Positions 25,107-36,416 of a stretch of DNA of 64,000 nt are shown here, one piece after another; position 1 is the first letter of the stretch; the number at the start of each line of letters is the position of its first letter. The translations under genes were made by a program, and so were the position numbers. This DNA comes from Cryptomeria japonica (taxonomy: Eukaryota; Streptophyta; Pinopsida; Cupressales; Cupressaceae): assembly GCF_030272615.1 (NCBI RefSeq), contig NC_081410.1:510815442-510879441 (forward strand). The letters run 5' to 3'. The notes under the pieces are model-generated. The model was not told the origin of the DNA. It made no database searches and worked only from the letters and a program-made list of their open reading frames with translations.

Positions 25107-25670
25107 GTTTTAGCTCTATTGCGTTGACTCAACTTGGACCAAGCAAAAAATATATAAAAAATGCATAAAATTCAAAAATTCAAATACACATACCGTTGGT
25201 CCGTAGTCATCTGGCCGCTGAAATCGTCAGACTCTCTCTAATCGGTGCTCTGGTATGGGAATCAACATCCTAATTGCTGCTTGCTCTTTCAAAAGGTCAC
25301 TCCGAGAGTTCAAATTTCACTATGGACACGAATGTAAATGAGCCTATTTTTACCCCTTCCTCCCCATATATACCCTTCACCGTAACCCTAATTTTCCCCC
25401 GCTCACCGCCGTGGTCCTCGTGAACTTCTCGAGCCTCCCATTTCTTCATTTTATCTTCGATTTCTTCTATTTTTCACCAGCATTGCTAAAATCTTCTCTT
25501 CTACCACCCTGCCAATTTTCATTCTTTTTCGAGAGATCGCCCGATTTTCCAAAAATTTTCGGCCCATCTCTCAAGGGGGCATACCACCCATTAAATTAAC
25601 ATTTTATGGGGCATATTTCTTCGCACCTATTTTTCTTTCTTTGAAACGACGCGATAAACCACACCATCTC

Positions 25671-25683
25671 AAAGAGGGGCAAA
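25671..25683 (+). other. Polypurine tract of the gypsy element
   Basis: AAAGAGGGGCAAA abuts the 3' LTR start. A closely similar tract precedes another LTR start at 43116. About 100 bp upstream is AAGGGGGCATACCAC (25574-25588), also shared with the second element. Confidence 0.85.
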
Positions 25684-27097
25684 TGTAGTCACATAAATCT
25701 GTCCATTTTAATTAAATGAATATTTGCTGTTTATTTGATTAAAAACCCACTAGCCATCAGTTAATTAAATTAATATTTAATTAATTCATCTTCAAACATT
25801 CTCCTATTAATTAAATAAATTATTCAATTTATTTTAATTAATTCATTAAACCAAATTCACAATCAATTAAATGAATAAATTCTATTTATTCAATTTAATC
25901 CTCTTTCCTCTAAACATTTATTTAAATCATTAAATCTCCCCCCCCACTTGCATTTTCCTACAAATGCAAGTTGCAACTACAAATTGAAATAAATTAATTT
26001 TATTTTAATTAAAATCCTATTTTTGCTCACCCACCAAACCCACTTGCAATCCTAACCCCCTTCTAGAACCTATCTAATCCTAATCAATTAACCTAATACA
26101 TCCTCTAATTATTGTCACATTCCTAAGCAACTTGGAGTCACTTCTAAAAGACTTCAAAGTCTTTGAAAAACATTAAATGATTTGTGTGTTCAACAAATTA
26201 ACCTCTAAAGTCTTCCAAACCACTTATGGCTCTTACATGACCATTTATGGTTAACCCCTACCTCAACCCTCATGTGACTCATGTGTCTCCTCAAACATTT
26301 ATTGCTTTGACCATGGTTATCCCTTTAACCTTTGCACAAGAGTTTATCCATTGGATAAAATCTTTATTCTTTGAATAAAGAATTTATTCACTCAACCCAA
26401 CCTTGACCTTAACTCCTAAGTTAACTCTCAGGTCATGTCAAGTATTTAATGTTTATTCCCTCTCCTCTCAACCTATCTCATATTGACACTTGTCATCCTA
26501 GGATTGGGTTGAAAGCCCTCACATGGATCTCAAACCATTCAATCATGAACCTTGTTGAGATTACTCAATCTCAACCATCCATTGCTCCATTTTTCTTATA
26601 AATAGAGCTCATTTCTTCATAATCCAGATCCTGAAAACTTGTATGCATCTAAGTTATAGATAATTTTAGAGAACATTTTAGCATAATCAATCATATTCAC
26701 TCTTTTGGCTTAAAATCGACACTAGATAATTAGATAATCTCTCATTTTTAGTTTTTGTTCATACTTGCATAACATTTTAGATTAATCATCTTTTTATCTT
26801 GAACCTCCATAAGGCATCCATAGTGCAAAAAGCTGCTAAGAGCTACACTAATTTGGAACTTGGAGAGGAGGGGAACAAGGGAGGAGGAGCTACGAGCATA
26901 GTAGAATACATTTGGAGATGTCTTCTTGCATTTATATTCATAGTTAAATGTTTTACTTTGTTTTTAGTGTCTCTCTTGGTATGCTTGCTTAGACTAGTTT
27001 TTGGTTGATTAACACTAACTCTTCTTTATTTCTTGTGTTTTTGTGTGTTATATGACCACAGGTTTTAGTCTAACGTTGCCCATTTTGCAGAGCATCA
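25684..27097 (+). repeat. Gypsy 3' LTR
   Basis: This complete 1,414-bp LTR runs from TGTAGTC to GAGCATCA. It is the template against which the LINE-split 5' LTR was aligned. TATAAATA is at 26597-26604, with the inverted repeat GTTGAGATT/AATCTCAAC upstream at 26554-26575. The CCAAG duplication follows at 27098. Confidence 0.93.
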
Positions 27098-27102
27098 CCA
27101 AG
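27098..27102. repeat. Target site duplication CCAAG, right copy
   Basis: It directly follows the gypsy LTR end and equals 2149-2153. Removing the gypsy element plus one copy restores an unbroken copia RT frame. Confidence 0.93.
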
Positions 27103-27625
27103 CTCTAGGGGCTTGTTTCAATCCATATAAAGCTTTCCTTAACCTGCAAACCATGTTTTTGTCATCTGAAAGTGAAAATCCATCAGGATGCTCAATGCAA
27201 ACTTCCTCTTCAAGATCTCTGTTCAGAAATGCACACTTAGCATCCATTTGATAAACCTTGTAGTTCTTATGGGCAACATAAGCAAGAAATAATCTCATAG
27301 CTTTAATCCTAGCTACCGGAGCAAAAGTCTCATCATAATCAATTCTGTCCTTCTGAGAATATCCTTTACAAACCAATCTAGCCTTATTCCTCACAACTTG
27401 TCCATCTTCATTCAATTTATTCCTAAAATCCCATTTAGTCCCAATAACATTCTTATTTTTAGGTCGGGGAACTAAAGTCCATATATTATTCTTTTCTATC
27501 TGATCTAATTCCTCTTCCATAGCTTTTATCCAACATTCATCTTTACATGCTTCGATTACTGATGCTGGTTCAATTTGAGAAATTAAACATACCTCATCAG
27601 CTGCCAACCTTCTTCTTGTCATCAC
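27103..27625 (-). pseudogene. Ty1-copia reverse transcriptase N-terminal half
   Basis: The frame reads [73 protein letters not shown] and [14 protein letters not shown], then stops at the insertion boundary. It is a copia RT up to the residue preceding the conserved Y-R-L segment. The segment itself is found at 2153 leftward in register. The frame is open for 176 codons. It was broken by the gypsy insertion, apart from later damage elsewhere in the element. Confidence 0.93.
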
Positions 27626-27892
27626 TCCTTTATTCTTGTCTCCAATGATATGATCTTCTGAATGAATTAACCTAACATACTTAGGAGTCTTCTAATTTCT
27701 CGTTCCTCTACTCTGATCTTCAGTTACTATTAAATTTTATGATACTGTTGGAGTAACTAGTTCAACATTATGTTCCAGTGTAGGTGCTACCAGTTCAGTT
27801 ATGATCATTTCCATTGTCGGTTTTCTCTCATAAGTTTTGATTTGACTTATGTTCAGGTCATCCACCTTGACATTAATGCTCTCCACAATTCT

Positions 27893-28697
27893 CTACAATC
27901 TTTTGTCATAGCATCTATATGCTTTGCTTTCATTAGAATAACCAAGAAATATCTCTTCATCACATCTAGGATCAAACTTTCCAATGTAATCATCTCTTTT
28001 GATATAGCATTTACTGCCAAAGATTCTGAAATACTTAACTGTAGGTGTATGACCAAATGATAACTCATAAGGTGTCTTACCGATGTTTTCTTTGATATGA
28101 ACTTTGTTGAATATGTATATCGTTGTGGTCACAGCTTCTCTCTAGTAGATATGAGGTAGATTAGCTTCCATCATCATAGTTATAGCCACATCCAAGATAG
28201 TTTCGTTCTTCCTTTCCAAAACTCCATTATGCTGAGGTGTCTGGGGTGCAGATAACTGTCTCCTTATCCCATTCTTTTTCACAATAATTGTTAAATTCAC
28301 CGTATGTGAATTGTCCACCCTAATCATACCTTAAGCATTTAATCTTCAATCCTGTCTCTGTCTCAACTGTAGCTTTAAAGATTTTAAATTTTTTGAATGC
28401 TTTAGATTTCTCCCTTAGAAAAGTAACCCACATTATTCTAGAATAGTCATCAATCATTGGCATAAAATATCTATCACCCTGAAAACTCTTGATTATAGCA
28501 GGACCACACAAATCAATATGAATAAGATCAAGAACATCATTAGATTTTTCTTGTATACTCTTAAAAGAAGTTCTAAGTTGCTTTCCCATTTGACATTCCT
28601 TACATACCGGATTATAGTGCTTCACAATATTAGGTATATCTCTAACTCTCTTAGTATAACTGATCTTTACAATGCAATCATAATTCACATGACACAA
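27893..28697 (-). pseudogene. Ty1-copia integrase (broken)
   Basis: The GAG-pre-integrase/zinc part ends HYNPVCKECQMGKQLRT. The core has IHIDLCGPAIIKSF, FMPMIDDYSRIMWVTF and, after a stop near 28325, SAPQTPQHNGVLERKNETI with the catalytic glutamate. A third segment (27893-28132) gives YELSFGHTPTVKYFRIFGSKCYI, the usual copia integrase C-terminal region. Two stops interrupt the frame. Integrase inserts element DNA into the genome. Confidence 0.9.
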
Positions 28698-28874
28698 CCT
28701 CTTATGCCATAGTCAACTCTCATCAATTTGTGCAATCAAACATGTCTTCTCACCGAAGTTCAAATGAAAGATTTTACCTTTAGTCTGAGTACCGGTTGCA
28801 GTCTCCAATCTAGATATGTTGATAATCTTGCATTTTCTATCGTTGAATTGTACCTAAAATCCCTTATCCACCAA

Positions 28875-29084
28875 TTATCCTACACTCAAAAGATTATGCC
28901 TTAAACCTTCAACATAATAAACATTATCAATATCATGCTTACCATCCAATGATATAGTTCCTCTTCCCTTGTTCATGCATGCTTTGTCATCTCCAAATCT
29001 AACCAGACCGCCATCAAATTCTTGCAAAGATAAAAACTTCCTTTTATCTCCAGTCGTATGATGTGAACATCCACTTTCTATCAC
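28875..29084 (-). pseudogene. Ty1-copia protease
   Basis: IESGCSHHTTGDKRKF occupies the active-site region, where the family has D-S-G. The aspartate reads glutamate here, so the enzyme would be inactive. The downstream YYVEGLRHNLLSVG motif is standard for copia proteases. Gag lies upstream and integrase downstream on the minus strand. Confidence 0.85.
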
Positions 29085-29155
29085 CTATTCATCCTTGTCT
29101 TCAACTTTAGCAGCAAGGGCCTTTTCTTCAAGTAGCGGATCATCTTCCTTGATAG

Positions 29156-30145
29156 CTAAGAATACCCATTCCTTTCCATTGTCAGATCCACTAGCTGAAT
29201 CTTGTGTCGGTTCATCATTAGAATCAGTAACACCTTCCTCACCCGCATAGTAGCATGATTTGTCTTTGTTCCTTTGGACTTATTCTTGTTCTGATAATCA
29301 TGGTTAGGCCTAAAAGATCTTCTAGCTCTTTCCTCAAATCTTGAATCCCTTTCAGGACATCTAGATGCAAAATGACCTATCTTATTACATGGGAAACATT
29401 TAAAAGGTATTTTTCCTTCACACTTACTTCCTATCGGACCTATAGGTACTCTTGTAGCAAATAGGGCTTCAAGTTGCTCAAACTCTACATCTTCTTTCTT
29501 CATTTTCTCCAGTTCCTTAGCATATAAGGTTTTCCAATCACTCTTCCCAGTAGATAATGTAGATGCATGAAAAGAAGGTTCAAATTTTGCAATTCCAAAA
29601 GGACCAAATTCCTCAAGCTCAAAAGGAGATAACTTCCCAGCCAAGGTATCCCTATTAACAGAGGTGTTTTCCATTGTTCTTAACTCATTAATTGCAATAG
29701 CCTTCATCTTATAAGTCGATGGAAAAGATCTCAATATTTTAGAAACTATTTCATCTTCGCTTAGAGATCCAGCACAATACTGAATTCCCAGAACAATTTC
29801 ATTAACTCTCTCCATAAAAGCAGCAATCCTTTCATCTTCTTCCATCTTCAAGTTCCCATATCTCACCCAATAACCATCAATTTTAGCAATTTTAACAGTA
29901 GGGTCACCTTCATTCATATTCTCCAATTTATCACATATAGCCTTTGCAGTTGATTTGTCGGTTAGTCCCATAATTTGTTGATCACAAAGTGCACACAAAA
30001 GGCCTTCTCTATCTCTACAATCATTTTCAATGTCCTTATCCAAGCCTACCGGAGGAGGATCGCTAGATGCTAGATTATGAGGTATATATCCTTTCTTAGT
30101 GATCTCCCAAATCTCCTTACCAAGAAATCTCAGATGAGTCTCCAT
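29156..30145 (-). CDS. Ty1-copia gag (UBN2-type, zinc knuckle)
   Basis: This 329-codon open frame starts METHLRFLGKEIWEI. The capsid-like part resembles the UBN2 gag family (DKSTAKAICDKLENMNEG, KIAKIDGYWVRYGNLKM, RILRSF-like KILRSFPSTYKMKA). It is followed by a CCHC zinc knuckle CFPCNKIGHFASRCPE at about residues 255-270. A basic tail ends at a stop before the protease. The frame is intact, but the C-terminus appears shifted relative to the pol frame. The initiator is probably further upstream, because the next 150 bp (about 30150-30280) also read like gag in other frames. Confidence 0.85.
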   Translation of the reverse strand: METHLRFLGKEIWEITKKGYIPHNLASSDPPPVGLDKDIENDCRDREGLLCALCDQQIMGLTDKSTAKAICDKLENMNEGDPTVKIAKIDGYWVRYGNLKMEEDERIAAFMERVNEIVLGIQYCAGSLSEDEIVSKILRSFPSTYKMKAIAINELRTMENTSVNRDTLAGKLSPFELEEFGPFGIAKFEPSFHASTLSTGKSDWKTLYAKELEKMKKEDVEFEQLEALFATRVPIGPIGSKCEGKIPFKCFPCNKIGHFASRCPERDSRFEERARRSFRPNHDYQNKNKSKGTKTNHATMRVRKVLLILMMNRHKIQLVDLTMERNGYS

Positions 30146-30289
30146 CCGAATCTTCCATACTCTGTAATTTGTTCCATCAAGCCTAGGAATTTCTCTCCGA
30201 AAAACAATTGTAGATGAACTTGATTAACTTGAACTATTAGATGCCATAGGATCTTACTCAAGTGGTTAATCTTCTGTAGAAAAGACCAA

Positions 30290-30301
30290 GCTCTGATACT
30301 A
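30290..30301 (-). other. Copia primer binding site (initiator Met tRNA type)
   Basis: On the minus strand TAGTATCAGAGC matches the common plant copia site TGGTATCAGAGC with one change. It lies two bases from the LTR. The gag-only element has the equivalent at about 40192-40204. Confidence 0.85.
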
Positions 30302-30303
30302 AT

Positions 30304-31545
30304 TGTTAGACAACTTAGATAACTGATGAACAATTGAGGGGGGGGGGTGAATTAGTTGTTAACAAATTATAGAACTTTAAGCATTGAAACCTTATTACTG
30401 AAATACATAAACCAAATATCGGAATAGCAGATATAACACTTAAGCACAAATATAATCCATAAAACATTTACCAATCATCCACAAAAAATAACACGAAGAT
30501 TTGTATGTGGAAAACCCGAGAAGGGGAAAAGCCTCGGTGGGAAGCCTACCCACAGTCAGCTAATACTTATGCAGTAAGTATGTGATTAGAAAAAGAGGGG
30601 CCTACACATGCAGGAAGGCCAACAGCCTAGAGCGCACTTCTCATCACAAAAGGAGCCTCACTGAGTACAAAATAAATCTAGACTACAATTTGGAAAGAAA
30701 AGTGAACTGTAAGAATAACATCTCTAATGCCTGAATACAATTCTAGTTAAGCTCAGTTTTGGAGGTCTTAAGCCTCTTTCAGCAATCCAATTTGATCACC
30801 TATGATCAACCAAAACATCTACATATGATTACAACCTTATTCACACACAGATAATCTCATAACCTTAATCTCATGAATATGCCCATGATCTACAAAGAGA
30901 TCTTACACCATATTTATACCAACCCAAGACCTAAACAATTAGGTCGGCCACCTAAAAGATAATACAATAAATTCATAACATAAACCCACAATCCAATGAT
31001 CAACCAAATCAGCCTAAGATCGAAAAGACATAATCCTATCAATAGATCCAACCGGAAATGCATCAGGATCATCCACCAACACGTTACATAAACTGGTCCA
31101 TAACCTAGCCGAATAAGATAGCATTAGGTCTGAACCCAAATCCAACACCACCGATCAACATGAACGTGAACAAGATAACCACTAGCATCTTGAAATCCAT
31201 CTAGAAGTCACGCCAACACCACTTATCATGTGCATCAAAAGATCTTCAACAAAGCTCTGCCGGTAGAACCCTTATCGGTGACCAAAAGGCTTACTAGAAC
31301 AAATGATAGCTCCCGAGTCATCAAATCCTGAACCAACTGATCATGATACACATCTGAATATCATGAATGACATATCCAAACCAATTTCACAAAATGAAGC
31401 ATACCAGAGCATACCAAATCAATATCATAATCCAACCGCTCTACCGAAACCTATCGAAAACCGGTAAACAAACAAAATAGCCAGTGTTGCCATCAATGCC
31501 AAAACATCAATGCAACACATAATCAATTCCTCCAATTTGCCAACA
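30304..31545 (-). repeat. Ty1-copia 5' LTR
   Basis: This 1,242-bp LTR runs TGTTAGAC...TTGCCAACA on the plus strand, so TGTTGGC...CTAACA when read with the element. It matches 1-734 over its distal part. A minus-strand TATAAATA is at 30911-30918. The block GGCCTACACATGCAGGAAGG (about 30599-30618) is shared with the LTRs of the gag-only element. TATAT follows at 31546 as the possible target duplication; its partner lies outside the window. Confidence 0.9.
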
Positions 31546-31552
31546 TATATAT

Positions 31553-32226
<674 letters not shown>

Positions 32227-33160
32227 TTGAAGAAAGTTTTAGAGACATTGGCTACAAAGGCAACAAAATTGGTAGTTAATATTTCCAAATTTGCTCATAA
32301 AGTATCCAGGAGGATCGATGATGAGAATAATATTTTGAAGGAAAGAGTGACATGGTTAGAGGTAGAAATATACTCTATAACTTCTCAATATTTGCAGGTA
32401 CCTGGTCACCAGTTCTCAAAGGAGGCATTAAGTCTAAGAAATGACCTTTCCCAGTCTATAATTGAGAATTCAAGGATGAAGAATCAGGTTGAACAATTAT
32501 ATAGAGATGTGAAAGGAATGGAGGTAAAAGGCTACAACACAGATGATAGAATCTCTTGTTTAGCTTAGATTTAATGCAATCATTGAACATGCATAGATAG
32601 CGTGGGATGAATATAAAGAGATGATGGACTTCTATCAGTCCCAAATAAGGTGGAAAAGATGCATTTCTTGTTCTATCTTTTATTTGTAGAGATTTGTGAA
32701 GGGTCTAGAGATTTTCTTAATCAAACCCGTACCAGAGTATTTGCAAGGGATGCTAGATGAGATGAGGACAAAGTTGTATATTTTGATTCAGATATTCTCT
32801 TACCACAAGTTGTGTATGAGGTTGATTACCATAGAGCTTAGAGGTTTTCAGAGTTTGGTTATGTGCCACATGCCCCCTTTGTTTGACAGAGAGAAGGAAA
32901 GGGAGGGAATAAAGGAATTGAGGCCAAATTTAGAATGGAAATTAGAACTCAAGAAAGCCATGGACCCAATATTGGCAAATATACTTACAAATGAACCTCA
33001 AGTGGTAAGAAAGTTAGATGCATATTTGAATGCATTGTCCAAGTTTGAAACATGGCTCATTAGGATGGAGGTGGCGAGAGGACAGATCAACAATAAAGAC
33101 TACCAAGGACATCTTAACTACATCAAGAAGTTTAAAGAGGAGGGAGTTCTCAATTCATAA
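32227..33160 (+). other. Two unrecognised ORFs, possibly one broken gene or element protein
   Basis: The first frame (32227-32568, 113 codons) is helical and charged (RRIDDENNILKERVTWLEVE, SRMKNQVEQLYRDVKG), consistent with a coiled coil. The second (32696-33160, 154 codons) includes RPNLEWKLELKKAMDPILAN and VVRKLDAYLNALSKFETWLI, also helical. I do not recognise either. Their spacing and like character suggest one interrupted protein. They lie before a gypsy-type primer site at 34599, so they may belong to an older element or to host sequence. No splice evidence was found. Confidence 0.4.
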
Positions 33161-34595
33161 CCTTTTCTTATTTTGTTGTTGCTTTGGGCATTAAAAAAAA
33201 ATTGAATTAGGAACTAGTCATTAATCCCCACCTTTTTTATAATTTTTTTGTATTTCTTATTCCTTTAAGTTAGTAAGTATGGAAGATAGATTTGATATTG
33301 TTTAAAGATTGATTTCTAATCATGTAAGGAATATTTTGATGTCTAGCTGAAAAGGATTTGAACATTAAATGTATCTTTTAAAAAATGCAGTAAGCTACTC
33401 TCTGTGATGTTGGTTATAATAGGTCTATAGGGTTATCAATTTTTCAGCTTGATAAGTGGGCTCATATAAATGATAAGGATCCATATCATCTACAACAACT
33501 CCCACCTGTGAATAATGAAGATGAATGTCTATATCATGTCAGCAACTCAAAAAGGTCTTTTGTCTTCTTGTGTGTTAGATGGTCACCTACTGCCATAAGT
33601 AATCTTGTAAAAGGCCTAAAGCTTGGTTGCATCCTTATCCTATAAAAGGATAGTCAAGGCCTTATTTCTCTCTATTGATTCTCTTATTTTTTCAAAGCAC
33701 TTCATAGAAGTTTAGTGGTATAGTTTGTCTAAAAGTTCATAATTCAATGCTATGTTCAATATCTGTTTTTCTACTTAATTTTGTCTGTGGATACAACTTG
33801 CCTATGAAGTGCATGTAAATTCAGAAGCATCTTGAAATCAAATTTAATGGTTTTCAAGTTGTCTCCAATGTGTTTTACAAAATCTTATGAAATCAAAAGT
33901 TGAGGACTTTTTTGATTTTGTCTTTGCACAATGATGCTTATGTATGTTTGATTTTTGTTTCTTCTAAATTAAAAGACTAAATACTTAAATCAAGCATGAG
34001 GATTTTTATTGCATTCTCATTGGATAACAAGTATGACTTCCAATTCATTGTTATGCCTTGGTTAGTATCAGGTGTTAGTCAAGGGGATGTGGATGTTTCT
34101 AGTCAGGAAATTGTAGTGTTTTCATATGTTATACACTATTCACAACCTTCTCAGTCCAATGGATATGCATAAATCATATCTCTTTCATTATCAACTTCAA
34201 CATGTCATCAAAAAACCAAAAGTGAATGTCTTTTTCATGTTGTTTATTTTAAGTTTGTTTTAGTTTTTAGTTTCAAAATTAGGATTATCTATTCTTAAGG
34301 TTTTAAGAGCTCACAAATCAAAGGCATAGCTACATCACCTAAATCATAAACCCTTTGATGTAAAAAATTTGAGAACACATCTATTGCAATACCTAAAAGA
34401 AAAGAGATTAGGATAAAAAGGTATTGCTGGAAGGTCCACCCACCTAGGTCTAATAGAGCTTGAAGTGTAGAGGATTGTGATTAGCTCCTTATCCTTAGTT
34501 ACAATCTTGTAAGTTGGCCTATGATCCAAGTCCTTGTAGATTGATGTTAGCTACTCATAGAGGATACTTGGGTACATCAGTTGGAAAAACCAACA
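33161..34595 (+). mobile_element. Candidate end of a gypsy 5' LTR
   Basis: The stretch ends ACCAACA three bases before an Ogre-type primer site. A TATAAAAGG-like box at about 33641-33649 would suit an LTR promoter. The start of the LTR is not identified. No second copy is found in the window, since the LTR beginning at 43116 does not resemble it by eye. Treat the assignment as tentative. Confidence 0.4.
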
Positions 34596-34598
34596 AAA

Positions 34599-34616
34599 TG
34601 GCGACTCCGCTGGGGA
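34599..34616 (+). other. Ogre-type primer binding site
   Basis: TGGCGACTCCGCTGGGGA is the form I know from Ogre/Tat elements that prime on an arginine tRNA. It starts with TGG and follows an ACCAACA end. It marks the start of an internal region running right. Confidence 0.65.
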
Positions 34617-35443
34617 TATAAAAGGAAATATTGATACAATGAAAAAAAAAATTCTCCCACATAGAAATGAATTTTCAAGTAACCCAACCAACTCCTGATT
34701 GGAGGCAGGTTGAGCTTGTAGATTTGGTTCTCATCTTAGCACCACTTCTTGGGATAATAGAACAAATTTTATAGACTTTATCAAAGTTAATGTAGCCTTA
34801 GTTGAGGAAAAATAAAAAGCTCAAGCTTCAGACATTGTTATTCAAAGGATGCTCCACTGCCCCTCCTCATATGATCAATTTGGGGCATTTCACTCATTAA
34901 GTTGAAATTGATATAAGAAGATCAATAGATTTTATAAGGATATCTCTCTTGTAGACCTTGTAGTTGTTTTCTTTACAAGAGTTTGATAAAGTACTTAGGG
35001 CTTGTAGCCTTTTTTCATTCCAAAAATTCATAGTTTATCTTTATATCCCAAACTAAAGGGTGGCAACTCATTATATCTTTGAACTATTTAGCTCAAGGTT
35101 TTTAAGATTTCCAAACTGTTTCTGGACAGGGACTGGTAAAAACTAGAGCCCAAATGCAATTAGAAAGGAATACAAATCAAGAGACTCCAAGATAGGCTTG
35201 GATACCCAAACAAAGTTGGTATGTCTACTCCTTCAAACACCCTAAGTCCTAGTGAGGAACAAAGTGCTACCCCAATTATAAAACAAAGGCCTAACATGTA
35301 TGAAGGGTTACTACAAAAATCTCTTATAGAGACAATTGCAGAAGCTCATGAAGTTTCTCCTAGACTATCAAGGAGTGTGCGTATATATGTCACTATGCCT
35401 GAAAATATTCTACCAAATATAACTAAATATTTTGAGCTCACCC
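34617..35443 (+). pseudogene. Leader and N-terminal gag of a gypsy remnant
   Basis: After an untranslated leader, a frame opens at 35221 (MSTPSNTLSPSEEQSATP) and runs through YEGLLQKSLIETIAEAHEVS to TKYFELT. There the gag-only element is inserted at 35444. The reading frame resumes for a few codons beyond the insertion at 41569. The sequence is gag-like by position only. No protease, RT or integrase follows. Confidence 0.45.
35439..35443. repeat. Target site duplication CACCC, left copy
   Basis: CACCC precedes the left LTR of the gag-only element. The partner follows the right LTR at 40979-40983, and a third copy at 41564-41568 comes from a later tandem duplication. Confidence 0.88.
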
Positions 35444-36219
35444 TATTAGGATTCCCAAAGATACTGAGAGGGGGGGTGAATCAGTATCTAACCGGTTAAT
35501 TGATTTTCTTAACTTATTAAATGAAAAGCATTCCAAAACTGTTACCAGTAAACCAAAATTAATGCAGTAAATAAGAACAACAACCACAACATGAAAGACA
35601 CACCATAACACAATATTTTTAACGAGAAAACCTGATGTGGGAAAAACCTCGGTGGGATTTGTGACCCACAATATTCACTTACTGGCCAATAAGAGAATAC
35701 TACTGTTACAATAGGGGCCTACACATGCAGGAAGGCCAACTGCCTAAAGCTCACCGCTTACATACAAAAAGAGAAGTCTCACTGACTTACAATAGTGGAT
35801 TATGAAAATCCAATGTCATGTACTGCTACAAAAGGGCATTTTCTATGCTAGATCCAGTACTGGTTTAAGCTCTGCAACTTCCAAAACCTTATACCAAACT
35901 CTACCTTAGTATTCGTACATAATATCCATCATATATCCTACATACAAATGTTCTCTAAGATCTCATACTTATATATGAGCCTTATTACAATATGCCTTGT
36001 CGGCTTTCAAAAATATATTACAATTAATTACATTTTGCAATAAATAAAATCCTGTCGGCCAGGGTGCTAGTAATTAATCTTTTCAGTGCCGGTGAACGTA
36101 TGTCGGTGTAGAGTCTGTCGGTGCCGATGCCTGTCGGTATCATATGATTGTAAGGTTGCCATCAATGACAACACCTTCAATCACCTACAATTTCTCATTA
36201 GAGTGTGCATTTGCCAACA
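35444..36219 (-). repeat. Left (3') LTR of the gag-only element
   Basis: It runs TATTAGGATTCCC...TTGCCAACA. The second base has changed from the G expected of TG, which is present in the right LTR. A minus-strand TATATAAG is at 35968-35975. The block GGCCTACACATGCAGGAAGG (35716-35735) is shared with the copia LTR at 30599. Confidence 0.9.
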
Positions 36220-36233
36220 ATCTCCCCCTTTGG
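36220..36233 (-). other. Polypurine tract of the gag-only element
   Basis: The minus strand reads CCAAAGGGGGAGAT before TGTTGGC, identical to the tract at 735. A second tract (CTCCCCCTTTGGCATCAATG on the plus strand, about 36387-36406) lies 166 bp inside. Confidence 0.85.
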
Positions 36234-36416
36234 CATTGATGGCAACACTCATGAGAAAAATCTAAAAAGTGTCCAAAAATGTTTGTCCAAAAGAATCTGC
36301 CAAGACTGTCAAAACTGTGTTACCAAAAAGTGTGCTCCCCCTGAGCTGATGATGTCTTTTGCTGGTCATTTTTCTCATCTCCACTACTCCCCCTTTGGCA
36401 TCAATGACAAAGGTTT

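Larger units (their letters stand above)
2154..27097 (+). mobile_element. Tat-type Ty3-gypsy element with antisense ORF, inserted in copia RT
   Basis: The element is bounded by LTRs of about 1.4 kb (TG...CA) and a perfect CCAAG duplication. Order on the plus strand: 5' LTR (split by a LINE), candidate primer site 9887, leader, gag, protease, G-patch-like linker, RT, RNase H, second RNase H, integrase, long spacer, antisense ORF, polypurine tract 25671, 3' LTR. The second RNase H, large size, long leader and post-pol insert are features of the Tat/Ogre lineage. Without the LINE it is about 18.7 kb. Many stops and frameshifts in gag and pol, and scattered LTR differences, mark it as a dead copy. 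Confidence 0.92.
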
